Source: a virus
Reading direction: 5' to 3' (one strand)
Length of the DNA stretch: 64,000 nucleotides
Virus record (IMG/VR): IMGVR_UViG_3300029908_000016
Coordinates: 17,006 to 81,005 of that record
Shown: piece after piece, positions 56,202 through 64,000 of the stretch
How positions within the stretch are numbered: the stretch's first letter is position 1
How the letters are laid out: each line of letters begins with the position of its first letter
Made by a program: the position numbers and the translations under genes
The notes under the pieces: model-generated
The model's input: the letters and a program-made list of their open reading frames with translations, nothing else
Told to the model about the DNA's origin: nothing
Databases searched by the model: none

Positions 56202-56669
56202 ATGAACAAAGAACAATCAATCATTAACGGATTCCTTAAAGCTGCAATGGCTAAAGGATATACTCAACACGAAGCACTAGAAATTTGTAAACAGGCAAAT
56301 ACTTTGGAGGCTGTCATAGAAGCTTTAAGTCGTGGGGCAGGCAAAGTTAAAGATTTTGGTATGAATCGTGTAAACGATGTTTATAATATTCCGGAGAATT
56401 TTACAAAAGCTACAGATCTCTCAAAACAGTTAAATCCACTAAGAGCAAAGAGTCCTACTCTAAAAGGAGAATCACCAGAACTTACAGCATTCTTACGAGA
56501 TAAAGCTGATGAAGAAGCTAAACACTATATGGGATTAGCTAAAGGTGTAGGTACCGTTGGTGCGGGGTTAGGTGGATTAGGACTAGCTGGTTATGGGGCC
56601 GCACGAATGATGTCTGGTAACGATCAACAACCTTCTTACAAGCAAGCAAATTTGGGGGGGGGCAGCTAA
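56202..56669 (+). CDS. Virion-type protein with helical-hairpin module, poly-G frameshift site
   Basis: The N-terminus is one of the clearest module copies: IINGFLKAAMAKGYTQHEAL, then EICKQANTLEAV. A Gly/Ala segment (GVGTVGAGLGGLGLAGYGAA) follows, then SYKQANLGGGS and a stop just after a run of nine G (56654-56662). With one G fewer the frame continues for about 54 more codons through AAKSIIGSTF and VASGTVLGTAPVLGLATVL to a TAA at 56826. The longer product has two hydrophobic helices, like its relatives. The stop may reflect homopolymer error, slippage or phase variation. Confidence 0.72.
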   Translation: MNKEQSIINGFLKAAMAKGYTQHEALEICKQANTLEAVIEALSRGAGKVKDFGMNRVNDVYNIPENFTKATDLSKQLNPLRAKSPTLKGESPELTAFLRDKADEEAKHYMGLAKGVGTVGAGLGGLGLAGYGAARMMSGNDQQPSYKQANLGGGS

Positions 56670-56697
56670 GAGTATAATAGGTAGTACGTTTAATAAA

Positions 56698-56826
56698 ATG
56701 AAAAACTTTGCTTACGACCATCCAGTAGCGAGTGGTACAGTACTAGGTACGGCACCTGTACTTGGGTTGGCCACTGTGTTAAATAGCGCAAATAAAAAGA
56801 AAACTGAAGAACCTAAGACTAGCTAA
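56698..56826 (+). CDS. Frame-shifted C-terminal part of the previous gene
   Basis: The ORF encodes MKNFAYDHPVASGTVLGTAP and VLGLATVLNSANKKK; it stands in the frame that continues the preceding gene when one base of the G run is removed. As a separate 42-residue gene it would lack an SD. Most likely it is the second half of a single gene of about 207 codons. Confidence 0.5.
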   Translation: MKNFAYDHPVASGTVLGTAPVLGLATVLNSANKKKTEEPKTS

Positions 56827-56828
56827 TC

Positions 56829-58259
56829 ATGCCTAGTTTATCTAAAAGCCAACAACGGTATATGGGTATGGTTAGAGCCTTGCAAGAAGGTAAGCTCTCT
56901 CCTAATAAGGTGTCTCCAAAATTACGTGAAACAGCCAAGGAAATTTCACCACAGGATGCTCATGATTTTGCGATTACAAAGCATAAAGGTCTACCTGAAC
57001 ATGTGAAGAAGGCTGAAGGATTTAGTGTAGGAGATTTTAATACAGGAGATTTTAATACAGGGGATTTTAATACAGGGGATTTTGCGGCTAATTTAAAAAA
57101 TACGCAGAAAGAATTTAAGCAGAAGTCAAATATTTCTGCTTCTAAAGCTAGAGAATATGAAGAACGCTCGGATGCTTTAACGCATAGTAGTAAGCTTTAT
57201 CCTAAAGGATATAAACATTGGGTAAAAAATTTTTCTAAGAAACCTGATAATCAAAATGTACCATTAAGAGATAATACCCCTGGGCATTTAAGAATTTTGG
57301 AGAAGGATCAAGATATTCCATGGCAGGCAATTCCGATTAAAGATTATAAATCTCCATTACACACCAAAATATTTTCTCATCTATCGAAGCATAAATTACC
57401 TTACGGAGTAGCTGCTGGTATAGGAGCTTTAGGAGCAGGGGCATACGGTGTACACAAATTAATGAAGAAAGAATCTGCACCTATCATTACTCCAGAGATT
57501 GCTGCAGTTATTGATAAAATATTTAATAATACTGGCTCAACATCTTTTTCTGCGCTGACAAAAAATTTAGGTAGAGCAAGAGGAACAGCTTCAAATATAG
57601 TAGAACAAGAAGGGAATGAGGCGTTTCCATTAACGCAATCACGTACTCAACCACGAAGAGAAGAATTTACGATCAAATCTGTGCAATCTCCTTCTCCGAA
57701 TAATTTTGAAGGACTGGGTAACATGAACGGATATACTTATAAACAAGCTCAAGAACAGTATATTACAGGATTTGCTAAACAAGCATTTGCACATGGGTTG
57801 AATGTAGAGGGTACAAAGGAGTTAATGATCAAAGCAGGGTTTGTTAAGGAAGCATTTTTAGTTCCACTACTAATGCGACTAGGTGCAATGATTGGAGGAG
57901 GATGGGGGGCAGAGGCACTAGGCGCAAGATTAGCCGCTAGATCGGCAATAGCAAAAAGAGAAGCGGCTGCGGCTATGGATTCTATGCCTGGTCAAGTATA
58001 TGGTCCTCCAATCGACCCTAATGTAGCAAAGAAATTTAATGTTAAATCAACGATCACACCAAAAATTAATACATGGGCAGATAGAGGAAATCAAATTTTA
58101 AATAGTGTAGGGGATTTTCATTCGAGAAATAGTTGGATAGCCCCTAATGCAGGAGGTTTAATTGCTCCTTTACTAGCAGAGCCTTTCATTAGTAAATTTG
58201 ATACATCTACGGAACAATCTGAACCTTCTCAAGCTCCTCCTGATCCTTTGAATAATTAA
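56829..58259 (+). CDS. DUF3008 protein with repeats and two virion modules (476 aa)
   Basis: Residues 1-60 match DUF3008: SKSQQRYMGMVRALQEGKLS, then DAHDFAITKHKGLPEHV. Next is a tandem GDFNT repeat. Around residue 180-205 lies HLSKHKLPYGVAAGIGALGA, nearly identical to the segment in the 19945 gene. Around residue 315-345 is a copy of the helical-hairpin module (YITGFAKQAFAHGLNVEGTK, then FVKEAF). A Gly/Ala stretch and Pro-rich end follow. The stacking of modules makes it a virion protein by analogy. It starts 2 bases after the poly-G gene's second-frame stop. Confidence 0.72.
   Translation: MPSLSKSQQRYMGMVRALQEGKLSPNKVSPKLRETAKEISPQDAHDFAITKHKGLPEHVKKAEGFSVGDFNTGDFNTGDFNTGDFAANLKNTQKEFKQKSNISASKAREYEERSDALTHSSKLYPKGYKHWVKNFSKKPDNQNVPLRDNTPGHLRILEKDQDIPWQAIPIKDYKSPLHTKIFSHLSKHKLPYGVAAGIGALGAGAYGVHKLMKKESAPIITPEIAAVIDKIFNNTGSTSFSALTKNLGRARGTASNIVEQEGNEAFPLTQSRTQPRREEFTIKSVQSPSPNNFEGLGNMNGYTYKQAQEQYITGFAKQAFAHGLNVEGTKELMIKAGFVKEAFLVPLLMRLGAMIGGGWGAEALGARLAARSAIAKREAAAAMDSMPGQVYGPPIDPNVAKKFNVKSTITPKINTWADRGNQILNSVGDFHSRNSWIAPNAGGLIAPLLAEPFISKFDTSTEQSEPSQAPPDPLNN
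57030..57083 (+). repeat. 15-bp tandem repeat inside the DUF3008 gene
   Basis: The unit GG(A/G)GATTTTAATACA occurs three times plus a partial fourth (57030-57083), coding GDFNT repeats. It varies at one purine position and stays in frame, so protein length can vary in 5-residue steps. Confidence 0.85.
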
Positions 58260-58260
58260 T

Positions 58261-59331
58261 ATGGATATACAAAAATTTAAACAAGGCTTTTTAAAATCAG
58301 CAATTGCTAAAGGTTATACCGAAGCACAGGCTTTGGAAATATATAACAAAGATTTGGAAAAGTATGCTGATAATTCGAATATTAAAGATATTAAAAGATA
58401 TAGTTATTCAGATGGTTATGACTCATATGATGTACCATTAACATCTAATTTTGTAAAAAAGCATAAATTTAAAGATAATAATATTAATGTAGGGTTTGAC
58501 CACTCTGGTAATATTGTAGGTACAGGTATGGATCATGCTTTATATGAGTTATCTAATAAACCAACTAAAAGTACATTACCCGAAACTTTAATTTCTGGAG
58601 GAGTAGGTTCGGCATTAGGTACAGGTTTATCAGGTGCTTTATCTAAAGGCCATGGCACATGGAAAGAAAGATTATTGACGGCTTTACCATCCGCACTTCT
58701 AGGAGGGTCAGTGGGAGGTTTACTAGGTAATGAAATAGGAAACGCAATACGTAATGGAGATAAAGATAGTGCTAAATACGAAATCCACGATGCTATGAGA
58801 AAAGCGTATTTTAGAAATTATGTGGATAGAGGTATGATGGATAAAAAAGCTGCCGATCAATACACGCCAGAAGACTATCAGCAAATCAAGCAACTACTTG
58901 CCTCTAAAGGCTATAATCCGCAATATAACATTGATGATACACACCCATATGCTAGAGAGTATAATCAGAAGTTAATGCAACTGAGAGATAGTAATTTCAA
59001 TGCTAATCCTGAAATACAGGGATTAAAATCTGGTGTTGGACATGCTGCTCTTGGGGGCTTAGGAGGTTATGGTCTAGGTCATGTAGCTGGTGAATTCACT
59101 AAACGATTTGCTAATCCAAGTATTGCTAAACATTTACCAAGATGGGGTAGGGCTGTTGGAGCGGCTGTAGGCGCACTAGGAAGCGGTTTATCGGGTTATC
59201 ATAATGCTAAAGCGCAAACATCTGCGGTTAAAAAATTAACAAACCCTACAGCTTTACGTCAGACTTTCGATCAATTGTCAGCCGAACGACAATATGGTAA
59301 TAATCAGATTGGTCAATATCGTGCTTTGTAG
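58261..59331 (+). CDS. Virion-type protein with helical-hairpin module (356 aa)
   Basis: The N-terminus (KFKQGFLKSAIAKGYTEAQA, then LEIYNKDLEKYA) is the best module copy. A polar part follows, then Gly/Ala-rich stretches (LISGGVGSALGTGLSGALSK, SALLGGSVGGLLGNEIGNAI, AALGGLGGYGLGHVAGEF, GAAVGALGSGLSGYHNA) and a basic C-terminus. It starts one base after the upstream stop. Function unknown, perhaps an injected or capsid-interior protein. Confidence 0.65.
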   Translation: MDIQKFKQGFLKSAIAKGYTEAQALEIYNKDLEKYADNSNIKDIKRYSYSDGYDSYDVPLTSNFVKKHKFKDNNINVGFDHSGNIVGTGMDHALYELSNKPTKSTLPETLISGGVGSALGTGLSGALSKGHGTWKERLLTALPSALLGGSVGGLLGNEIGNAIRNGDKDSAKYEIHDAMRKAYFRNYVDRGMMDKKAADQYTPEDYQQIKQLLASKGYNPQYNIDDTHPYAREYNQKLMQLRDSNFNANPEIQGLKSGVGHAALGGLGGYGLGHVAGEFTKRFANPSIAKHLPRWGRAVGAAVGALGSGLSGYHNAKAQTSAVKKLTNPTALRQTFDQLSAERQYGNNQIGQYRAL

Positions 59332-59343
59332 TATTATAAATTT

Positions 59344-60270
59344 ATGCCTTCAGAAATTAATAACGAACATATACAAAAACTACTGCACAATTATCTTTCG
59401 CAGAAGAATCCTGATTTAACAGATTTTGACAAGCAAGATATTGATGGTCTATTGCACGACGCTCTTACGGGTGTGGAGTCTGCTCAATATTTGACAGGGC
59501 ATAAAAAGAAGGAAGTTGAAACTTTTTATGATAAACATCCTGTACAAGCGACTGTTCAAGATACATTGAATAAAGCACCTGCATTAGCAGCTGGAGCAGT
59601 TGGATTACAGACTGGTCATAGTTTAATTAAAGATTTTTTATTGAAACGTAAGATTGATAAAGCAATGAAGGGGTCAGACAAGAAACCGGGAATGTCTGCT
59701 TTGACATCTGAAGACTATACAAAGAGTCCAGATTTACAACGGGTATTTCGCCATGCTACAAAGGAAGTTGATGGTAAACGTCAATTCAATCCCCAAAAAG
59801 ATCCTGGTGTTTACGCGGATACTTACCAGAAATTGAACGTTGGTAAATCAGAATTACAGAAGCCAAATGCTACTGGCCCACTAGCCGATTTACTTCAATC
59901 TTCAGGTCGTAAGGATGAACGATTGGTAAGATTGATGAGTCAACATTTTCCAAAAGATACATTGGGTAATGGAGAGGTAGCAAGAAAAGATTATTTTGGA
60001 CGAATGGCTCAAGAGCTAGGTGGTGTGAATTCTTCAAGGGCTGCAAATATTGGAAAAGAAACAGCCAAACGTATAGCAGATCCAAATATGCATTTCAAGA
60101 ATATGCTATCACATGTCAATCCAAGATTAGCTATAGGTGCGGCAGGAGTGGGTGCGGCAGGTCTTGCATTAACACCTGTTATCAGTTATCTTCAAAAACA
60201 CGTCTACGGTAAAGATAAGGTAAAAGATTGGATGAAGAACAAACGAATGACCGAAGGAAAATTCGATTAA
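59344..60270 (+). CDS. Virion-type protein (308 aa)
   Basis: Helical, with TLNKAPALAAGAVGLQTGHS and NPRLAIGAAGVGAAGLALTP as Gly/Ala segments at about residues 80-95 and 260-280, and basic, Lys-rich linkers. The N-terminal 60 residues (IQKLLHNYLSQKNPDLTDFD) do not obviously contain the module. No family is recognised. Confidence 0.6.
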   Translation: MPSEINNEHIQKLLHNYLSQKNPDLTDFDKQDIDGLLHDALTGVESAQYLTGHKKKEVETFYDKHPVQATVQDTLNKAPALAAGAVGLQTGHSLIKDFLLKRKIDKAMKGSDKKPGMSALTSEDYTKSPDLQRVFRHATKEVDGKRQFNPQKDPGVYADTYQKLNVGKSELQKPNATGPLADLLQSSGRKDERLVRLMSQHFPKDTLGNGEVARKDYFGRMAQELGGVNSSRAANIGKETAKRIADPNMHFKNMLSHVNPRLAIGAAGVGAAGLALTPVISYLQKHVYGKDKVKDWMKNKRMTEGKFD

Positions 60271-60355
60271 CATGAACACTGAAGACGATATTACAAAAAT
60301 ATGAATATACTAAAAGGTGATGAAGAAGTGGTCTAGTCACGATAAAGATATAACT

Positions 60356-60733
60356 ATGAATTCTGATTTTATTAGAGGGTTTACTAAAAAAGCTAGATCA
60401 TATAACTATGGTAGTAGAGATGTTCTAACTTTCTTATATAAGGGTAACTTAAGAAAGAAAGCTAATAAACAGGTAGTAGGTAGGTTAGATAGTAACGGTG
60501 TAAAAAATGTTATATTAAAAGATATTTCGGAACAACATGGCATACCTATTAATTCAATTAATATGCACCATAAATATGTTAAAGATTTAGGTTTTGATAG
60601 TCTTGATAGCATTGAACATGTTATGGCTATGGAAGAAAATTTACAATTAACTCATAGCTTACCTGACGATGTATTAGAAAAAGCTACAACACCTCATGAA
60701 TTTCATACTTTACTTATGAAAAATTATAAATAA
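60356..60733 (+). CDS. Acyl-carrier-protein domain with virion module (125 aa)
   Basis: Start taken at 60356 (MNSDFIRGFTKKARSYNYGS), which puts the hairpin module at the N-terminus as in the relatives; ATGs at 60317 and 60320 are alternatives. The module ends near LYKGNLRKKANKQ. The remainder matches an acyl carrier protein: LKDISEQHGIPINSINMHHK, then VKDLGFDSLDSIEHVMAMEE, with Ser82 of D-S-L as the phosphopantetheine attachment site, and a C-terminal helix (TTPHEFHTLLMK). ACPs carry acyl groups for fatty-acid or lipid A synthesis and bind many partners. An ACP linked to a virion-type module is unusual. Confidence 0.75.
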   Translation: MNSDFIRGFTKKARSYNYGSRDVLTFLYKGNLRKKANKQVVGRLDSNGVKNVILKDISEQHGIPINSINMHHKYVKDLGFDSLDSIEHVMAMEENLQLTHSLPDDVLEKATTPHEFHTLLMKNYK

Positions 60734-60970
60734 ATGAAATTATCTGGTTTAATTGACTTATTGGTAGAGCAATCTGACTTTTATTGTTTGGACCCCGAAG
60801 TAATTATCCATGAAGACAATACTATTAAATCTCCAAATTTTGAATTAAGTTATTCTACAAAATCCTATCGCGTGGAAAAAGGTGTGACGACAGATTTAAA
60901 TGCTCCTGGGCTTATAGTTTTAAAATATAAGAATAGACTTACTGAAGAAGAGTATCATAGTAACTATTAA
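60734..60970 (+). CDS. Hypothetical small protein (78 aa)
   Basis: MKLSGLIDLLVEQSDFYCLD starts the protein, which continues as a beta-rich part (ELSYSTKSYRVEKGVTTDL) and ends in LTEEEYHSNY. The ATG follows the ACP gene stop directly. No family is recognised. Confidence 0.55.
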   Translation: MKLSGLIDLLVEQSDFYCLDPEVIIHEDNTIKSPNFELSYSTKSYRVEKGVTTDLNAPGLIVLKYKNRLTEEEYHSNY

Positions 60971-60975
60971 TCGAA

Positions 60976-62385
60976 ATGCCTTTAATCAAATTTAGCACTA
61001 CTGAAGACTTTCAATCCGATGTTGAACCCGTCGCGATTGTGGAGGATAACAAACAGTTATCAAAACGTTCAGGTAGTGAAAAATTTAAAAATATAAAGGT
61101 ACCAAAGCATCAGACACCTGTGCATTTAATTGCATTAGGAAGCTATGAGGGGACAGGTTGTAATAGAAATTTTGATTATTTTCTAGAGGAGTATTGTCGG
61201 AAAAATCACTATACTTTTGTTAAGGCAGGAAGGGCTGTTCATATACAACATAAAAATAAACCTACTGACCCTAAGTATGGAAATGTTTATGGCTCGGATT
61301 ATAACGAGAAAATGAAACGTGTGGAGTTATTTATTGGTATTGATAGTAACGCTTCTCGGATGGCAAAATCATTGCAAAAACTTGCTAGTGGTAAACAAGT
61401 TTCTTATTCGATGGGTAGTAGTCAGACGTTTGATCGCTGCAGTATATGCAGACATAAAAGTTATAATGGTAAGACAGACAGATGCTCACATATTCCAAAA
61501 AGATTAGGGGAAATTACTAAAGAGGGAAAAGTTGTTGCGATGGAGAATCCAGATCCGAACTGGTTTGATATTAGCGATGTCGATTCCACGAGGGGAGCAG
61601 ACAGAATTGCATATTCCCTCAATAAACAAGCTTCTGATTCTATATTGGATACTCCCCAAGTAAGGTATGAAAATAATTTAAAGCTAGCTTCTGAAATATA
61701 CCTTCCTCCTTCGTTAGTATTATCGAAATATGCTTCCTCGAAGAGGGCATTACTCGATAAAATATCGAAGATGGAAAAACATATCGATGCGATAGCTTCT
61801 GGTAAAGTAACCAATTCAAAAGATAAATATATCAAGGAGCAGGCTTCAAAATTAAATTCGACACCTGCTATATCTGATACTACGATTTCTGAGTTACGGG
61901 CATTTACCGATCATACCAAGTTATTAAAAGCATTAGCTGACAAGGGAATAATTTTTAGCCCTGAGGAATTTTATAAATATATCTTTGATAACAAGCTTGA
62001 TGATTCTTCGTTGAAGGGTATGAAATCTCATTTACCAGATATTCATGAAGAGCTAGCAAAGGATGATCAGGAAATTAATAACGATGATATGTATCCTGAA
62101 GAGGGTAAATTACCCTTACGTTTAATTGAATTGATTCGAAGCCTTACGGACGAACATTCATTATTTGATGGTCCTGCTCATAATCGTATTATTCGTATTA
62201 CGATGATCAAGAAGGTTCCAGGGGAATTGAAAAAAGAATCTTCAGAAAAGTCGGATTCATTATTTGCAAAACAATTAGCTTTGAAGTATGCGAACTATCA
62301 ATTGAGTGCATTATCATACTTGAATGACAATGATAAACTAACAGACGATCTAATTATTAATACATTAATATTGAATAGAGGATAA
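60976..62385 (+). CDS. Possible prohead protease-like protein (469 aa)
   Basis: The N-terminal 220 residues carry a pattern seen in head-maturation proteases of large phages: GTGCNRNFDYFLEEYCRKNH, TFVKAGRAVHIQHKNKPTDP, VYGSDYNEKMKRVELFIGID, KQVSYSMGSSQTFDRCSICR, C-x-H and DPNWFDISDVD. A His in HIQHKN and a Ser in SYSMGS could be the His/Ser pair of an S78/U35-like protease; a Cys-rich insert (CSICRHK, CSHIPKR) may bind zinc. The C-terminal half is helical and acidic. Assignment is from pattern only. Confidence 0.5.
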   Translation: MPLIKFSTTEDFQSDVEPVAIVEDNKQLSKRSGSEKFKNIKVPKHQTPVHLIALGSYEGTGCNRNFDYFLEEYCRKNHYTFVKAGRAVHIQHKNKPTDPKYGNVYGSDYNEKMKRVELFIGIDSNASRMAKSLQKLASGKQVSYSMGSSQTFDRCSICRHKSYNGKTDRCSHIPKRLGEITKEGKVVAMENPDPNWFDISDVDSTRGADRIAYSLNKQASDSILDTPQVRYENNLKLASEIYLPPSLVLSKYASSKRALLDKISKMEKHIDAIASGKVTNSKDKYIKEQASKLNSTPAISDTTISELRAFTDHTKLLKALADKGIIFSPEEFYKYIFDNKLDDSSLKGMKSHLPDIHEELAKDDQEINNDDMYPEEGKLPLRLIELIRSLTDEHSLFDGPAHNRIIRITMIKKVPGELKKESSEKSDSLFAKQLALKYANYQLSALSYLNDNDKLTDDLIINTLILNRG

Positions 62386-63000
62386 ATGAATATTTTTCAT
62401 AGAAAAGGATTTATTAACGCTGCCGTTGATAGAGGCTACACAGTAGGAGAGGCAGAAGTAATTTATAAGCATGCTACTATTGACAAAGAATTACCAAACT
62501 ATAGAGACAAATATAACACAGATTTAGATGCTCCTGAACAAGCTAAGATTAGAAATTATTTAGTAGATAAATATTATAGTGATGATGCGCCAGATTTATA
62601 TTTAGATAAATCTAAAGCCTCTACGAGAAGTGGCGCAACTGCAGGAGCCGTCGCAGGGTCAGCTATAGGTTTAGGAGTAGGTGCTTTAACACATCAGCCT
62701 TTATTAGGACTTTCTGCAGGAGGCTTAACAGGCTCTTTAATTGGAGGGTTTCATGGGTATTCTGTTTCTAAAAGAGATAAAGAATTAAATAATAAATCTT
62801 TGACTAATTTGAGGGATCGTATCTTTAAAAGAAAGTTTAATGAGTTATCTGACTATAAATATGACTCACTTAATAAATTAGATGTTGACAATGATGAGTA
62901 CTTTACCAAATATAAGCCAATAGAAAATTCTGTATTTGAAGACAAAGATTACCAGAAAGATTGTGAGATGCTCCATCGTTTAAAAAAACTTTTGGCGTAA
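62386..63000 (+). CDS. Virion-type protein with helical-hairpin module (204 aa)
   Basis: The N-terminus (IFHRKGFINAAVDRGYTVGE, then AEVIYKHATIDKE) is a clear module copy. A Gly/Ala segment (TAGAVAGSAIGLGVGALT, LSAGGLTGSLIGGFHGYS) follows in the middle and a charged C-terminus. It begins at the stop of the protease-like gene. Function unknown. Confidence 0.65.
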   Translation: MNIFHRKGFINAAVDRGYTVGEAEVIYKHATIDKELPNYRDKYNTDLDAPEQAKIRNYLVDKYYSDDAPDLYLDKSKASTRSGATAGAVAGSAIGLGVGALTHQPLLGLSAGGLTGSLIGGFHGYSVSKRDKELNNKSLTNLRDRIFKRKFNELSDYKYDSLNKLDVDNDEYFTKYKPIENSVFEDKDYQKDCEMLHRLKKLLA

Positions 63001-63081
63001 AGAGCATATAGTAGATAAATTAACCTTGTATCTTTAACAATAACCACATAGAATAAAAATAATCAACGGAGCATATATTAA

Positions 63082-63732
63082 ATGAATAAAGTAGCGTTTT
63101 TCGAATTTCTCAAAGAAGCCAAACGTCAAGGAGCTTCTGGACAAGACGTAGCAAACGTCCTCAAAGAAGCTTCAGGCGAACAAATCGACCCTCATCAACT
63201 TGAAGCATTGTTATCACAATTACCTCCTGATGGTGGGGAAGGACATCCTGAACAAGAAACACACGGACATCCTGAAGCAGGTGGTGCTCCTCAGCTTTCA
63301 GAAGAAGAAATCAATCAAATCGCTCAAATCGTTTTACAGCATTTACAAGAAGCGGAATCTCAAGGTGGAGCAGGTGCAGGTATGCAAGGTCTTCCTCCTG
63401 AGCATCAAGCAGGGTTGGACGCAGCTAAAACGGCTGAATATATTGGTGAATTTATTAAACGGGCAAATGAGTATGGAATTGGGGCAGAAGCTAGTGTGAA
63501 TATGTATTGCACGTTTTTGGATAATTCTATTTCTAAATTACAAAAGATTTCCGAATATAATTTAGGAGTATCGAAAGTAGCTGCAGATGTCGATGAGTCC
63601 ACACTTTCGTATTTTCAAGGTGTTGCAGAGAAAGCAGCTAGTGAAAATTTATCATATGAACAGACTTTAGAGATACTACAGAAATCAGGTGCAGCAGAAT
63701 CTTTAAAGAATAAGTTTACTTTCAATCAATAA
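63082..63732 (+). CDS. Virion-type protein with two module copies (216 aa)
   Basis: The N-terminus (VAFFEFLKEAKRQGASGQDV, ANVLKEASGEQ) and a second stretch near residue 130 (EYIGEFIKRANEYGIGAEAS) are module-like. The middle is Glu/Gln/Gly-rich (EQETHGHPEAGGAPQLSEEE). The C-terminal part has LSYEQTLEILQKSGAAESL. Gap upstream (63001-63081) holds no ORF. Probably a scaffold-like or core virion protein. Confidence 0.65.
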   Translation: MNKVAFFEFLKEAKRQGASGQDVANVLKEASGEQIDPHQLEALLSQLPPDGGEGHPEQETHGHPEAGGAPQLSEEEINQIAQIVLQHLQEAESQGGAGAGMQGLPPEHQAGLDAAKTAEYIGEFIKRANEYGIGAEASVNMYCTFLDNSISKLQKISEYNLGVSKVAADVDESTLSYFQGVAEKAASENLSYEQTLEILQKSGAAESLKNKFTFNQ

Positions 63733-63769
63733 TTTAATAACATAATAATAATTCGGAGAATATAAGTAT

Positions 63770-64000
63770 ATGGCAAAAATCAATAAACATGCATCAGTCC
63801 TTGACCAACTTCACACACTTGTAAAAAAGCAAGCGGAGGCACAAAGCACTGTTGTAGGTCATCCTGGTGCGGACACTAATTTTAAGGGGCCTGAAAAGGC
63901 TACTGAGACAATTGATAAGAACACTGTTAAACCAGAAGATAACAAGAACGAATTTAAACAAGAAGCCTCAAAAGAAGAAGCTGGTAAAGTCGTTTCAAAA
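63770..64000 (+). CDS. Partial virion-type protein (right edge)
   Basis: The ORF MAKINKHASVLDQLHTLVKK continues to the end of the window. It is polar with Thr/Glu/Lys-rich stretches (EKATETIDKNTVKPEDNKNE, FKQEASKEEAGK). Its N-terminus resembles the helical starts of neighbours. The remaining part is outside the window. Confidence 0.55.
   Translation, partial: MAKINKHASVLDQLHTLVKKQAEAQSTVVGHPGADTNFKGPEKATETIDKNTVKPEDNKNEFKQEASKEEAGKVVSK

Noticed and set aside
1-64000. Alternative genetic code (TAG or TGA readthrough), as in some megaphages
   Set aside because: TAG and TGA end several genes at sensible places (TAG at 998 and 48713, TGA at 46054), and no gene has in-frame TAG or TGA within a conserved domain.
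1-64000. CRISPR array
   Set aside because: No regularly spaced direct repeats with unique spacers were seen; the repeats at 36761 and 57030 are coding tandem repeats.

Overview
The window is a stretch of a large, AT-rich, tailed-phage-like genome, probably a jumbo phage or megaphage. The evidence is phage small-protein families (DUF3310, DUF550, DUF6948-like, DUF3008), a complete-looking nucleotide-metabolism cassette, phage tRNAs, an endolysin-type amidase, homing endonucleases, an intein, and long runs of structural-type genes with Gly/Ala-rich segments. TAA, TAG and TGA all act as stops, so the standard code is used. The host cannot be fixed from the sequence. Many genes lack a Shine-Dalgarno (SD) sequence and start in an AATTATG context; a few have strong SDs.

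Layout. 1-8.3 kb: early or accessory genes, mostly + strand. These are two odd tRNAs, a macro-domain protein, an AAA+ ATPase, a NADAR-family protein, a radical-SAM-like protein, and a structured RNA candidate ending in a terminator. 8.3-16.6 kb (- strand): nucleotide metabolism, with GMP reductase, a dATP/dGTP pyrophosphohydrolase (DUF550), DUF3310, ThyX and a class II ribonucleotide reductase carrying a 321-residue intein. 16.7-22.7 kb: papain-like protease, SNF2-type helicase, PDDEXK-like nuclease, amidase, dCTP deaminase. 22.8-34.7 kb: mainly - strand structural genes, with two RNA polymerase beta fragments and a homing endonuclease. 34.7-40.5 kb: a second accessory region with a Gly-X repeat gene and a plasmid-type HUH Rep next to the only gene-free stretch above 300 bp. 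40.5-64 kb (+ strand): the beta/beta' fusion, the beta' C-terminal gene and a long run of virion-type genes.

The most striking system is a multisubunit RNA polymerase spread over four genes with unusual boundaries: beta N-terminal part (29799-30479, -), beta middle (22787-23482, +), a fusion of beta C-terminal and beta' N-terminal halves (40500-43466, +) and beta' C-terminal part (46862-48715, +). The catalytic DxDGD motif, the two active-site lysines, the trigger-loop region and a zinc site are recognisable. All pieces lie among structural-type genes, which suggests a virion-packaged polymerase. Homing endonucleases directly abut two of the pieces.

Other systems: a promoter with a C5-6 box exactly 30 nt before TATAAT, found four times; a helical-hairpin module repeated in about eight structural-type proteins, one of which carries an acyl-carrier-protein domain; an ADP-ribose theme (macro domain, NADAR, ART-like protein) that may counter DarTG-type defence; and a poly-G tract that splits a virion-type gene. 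All functions are read from motifs by eye; no database search was run.
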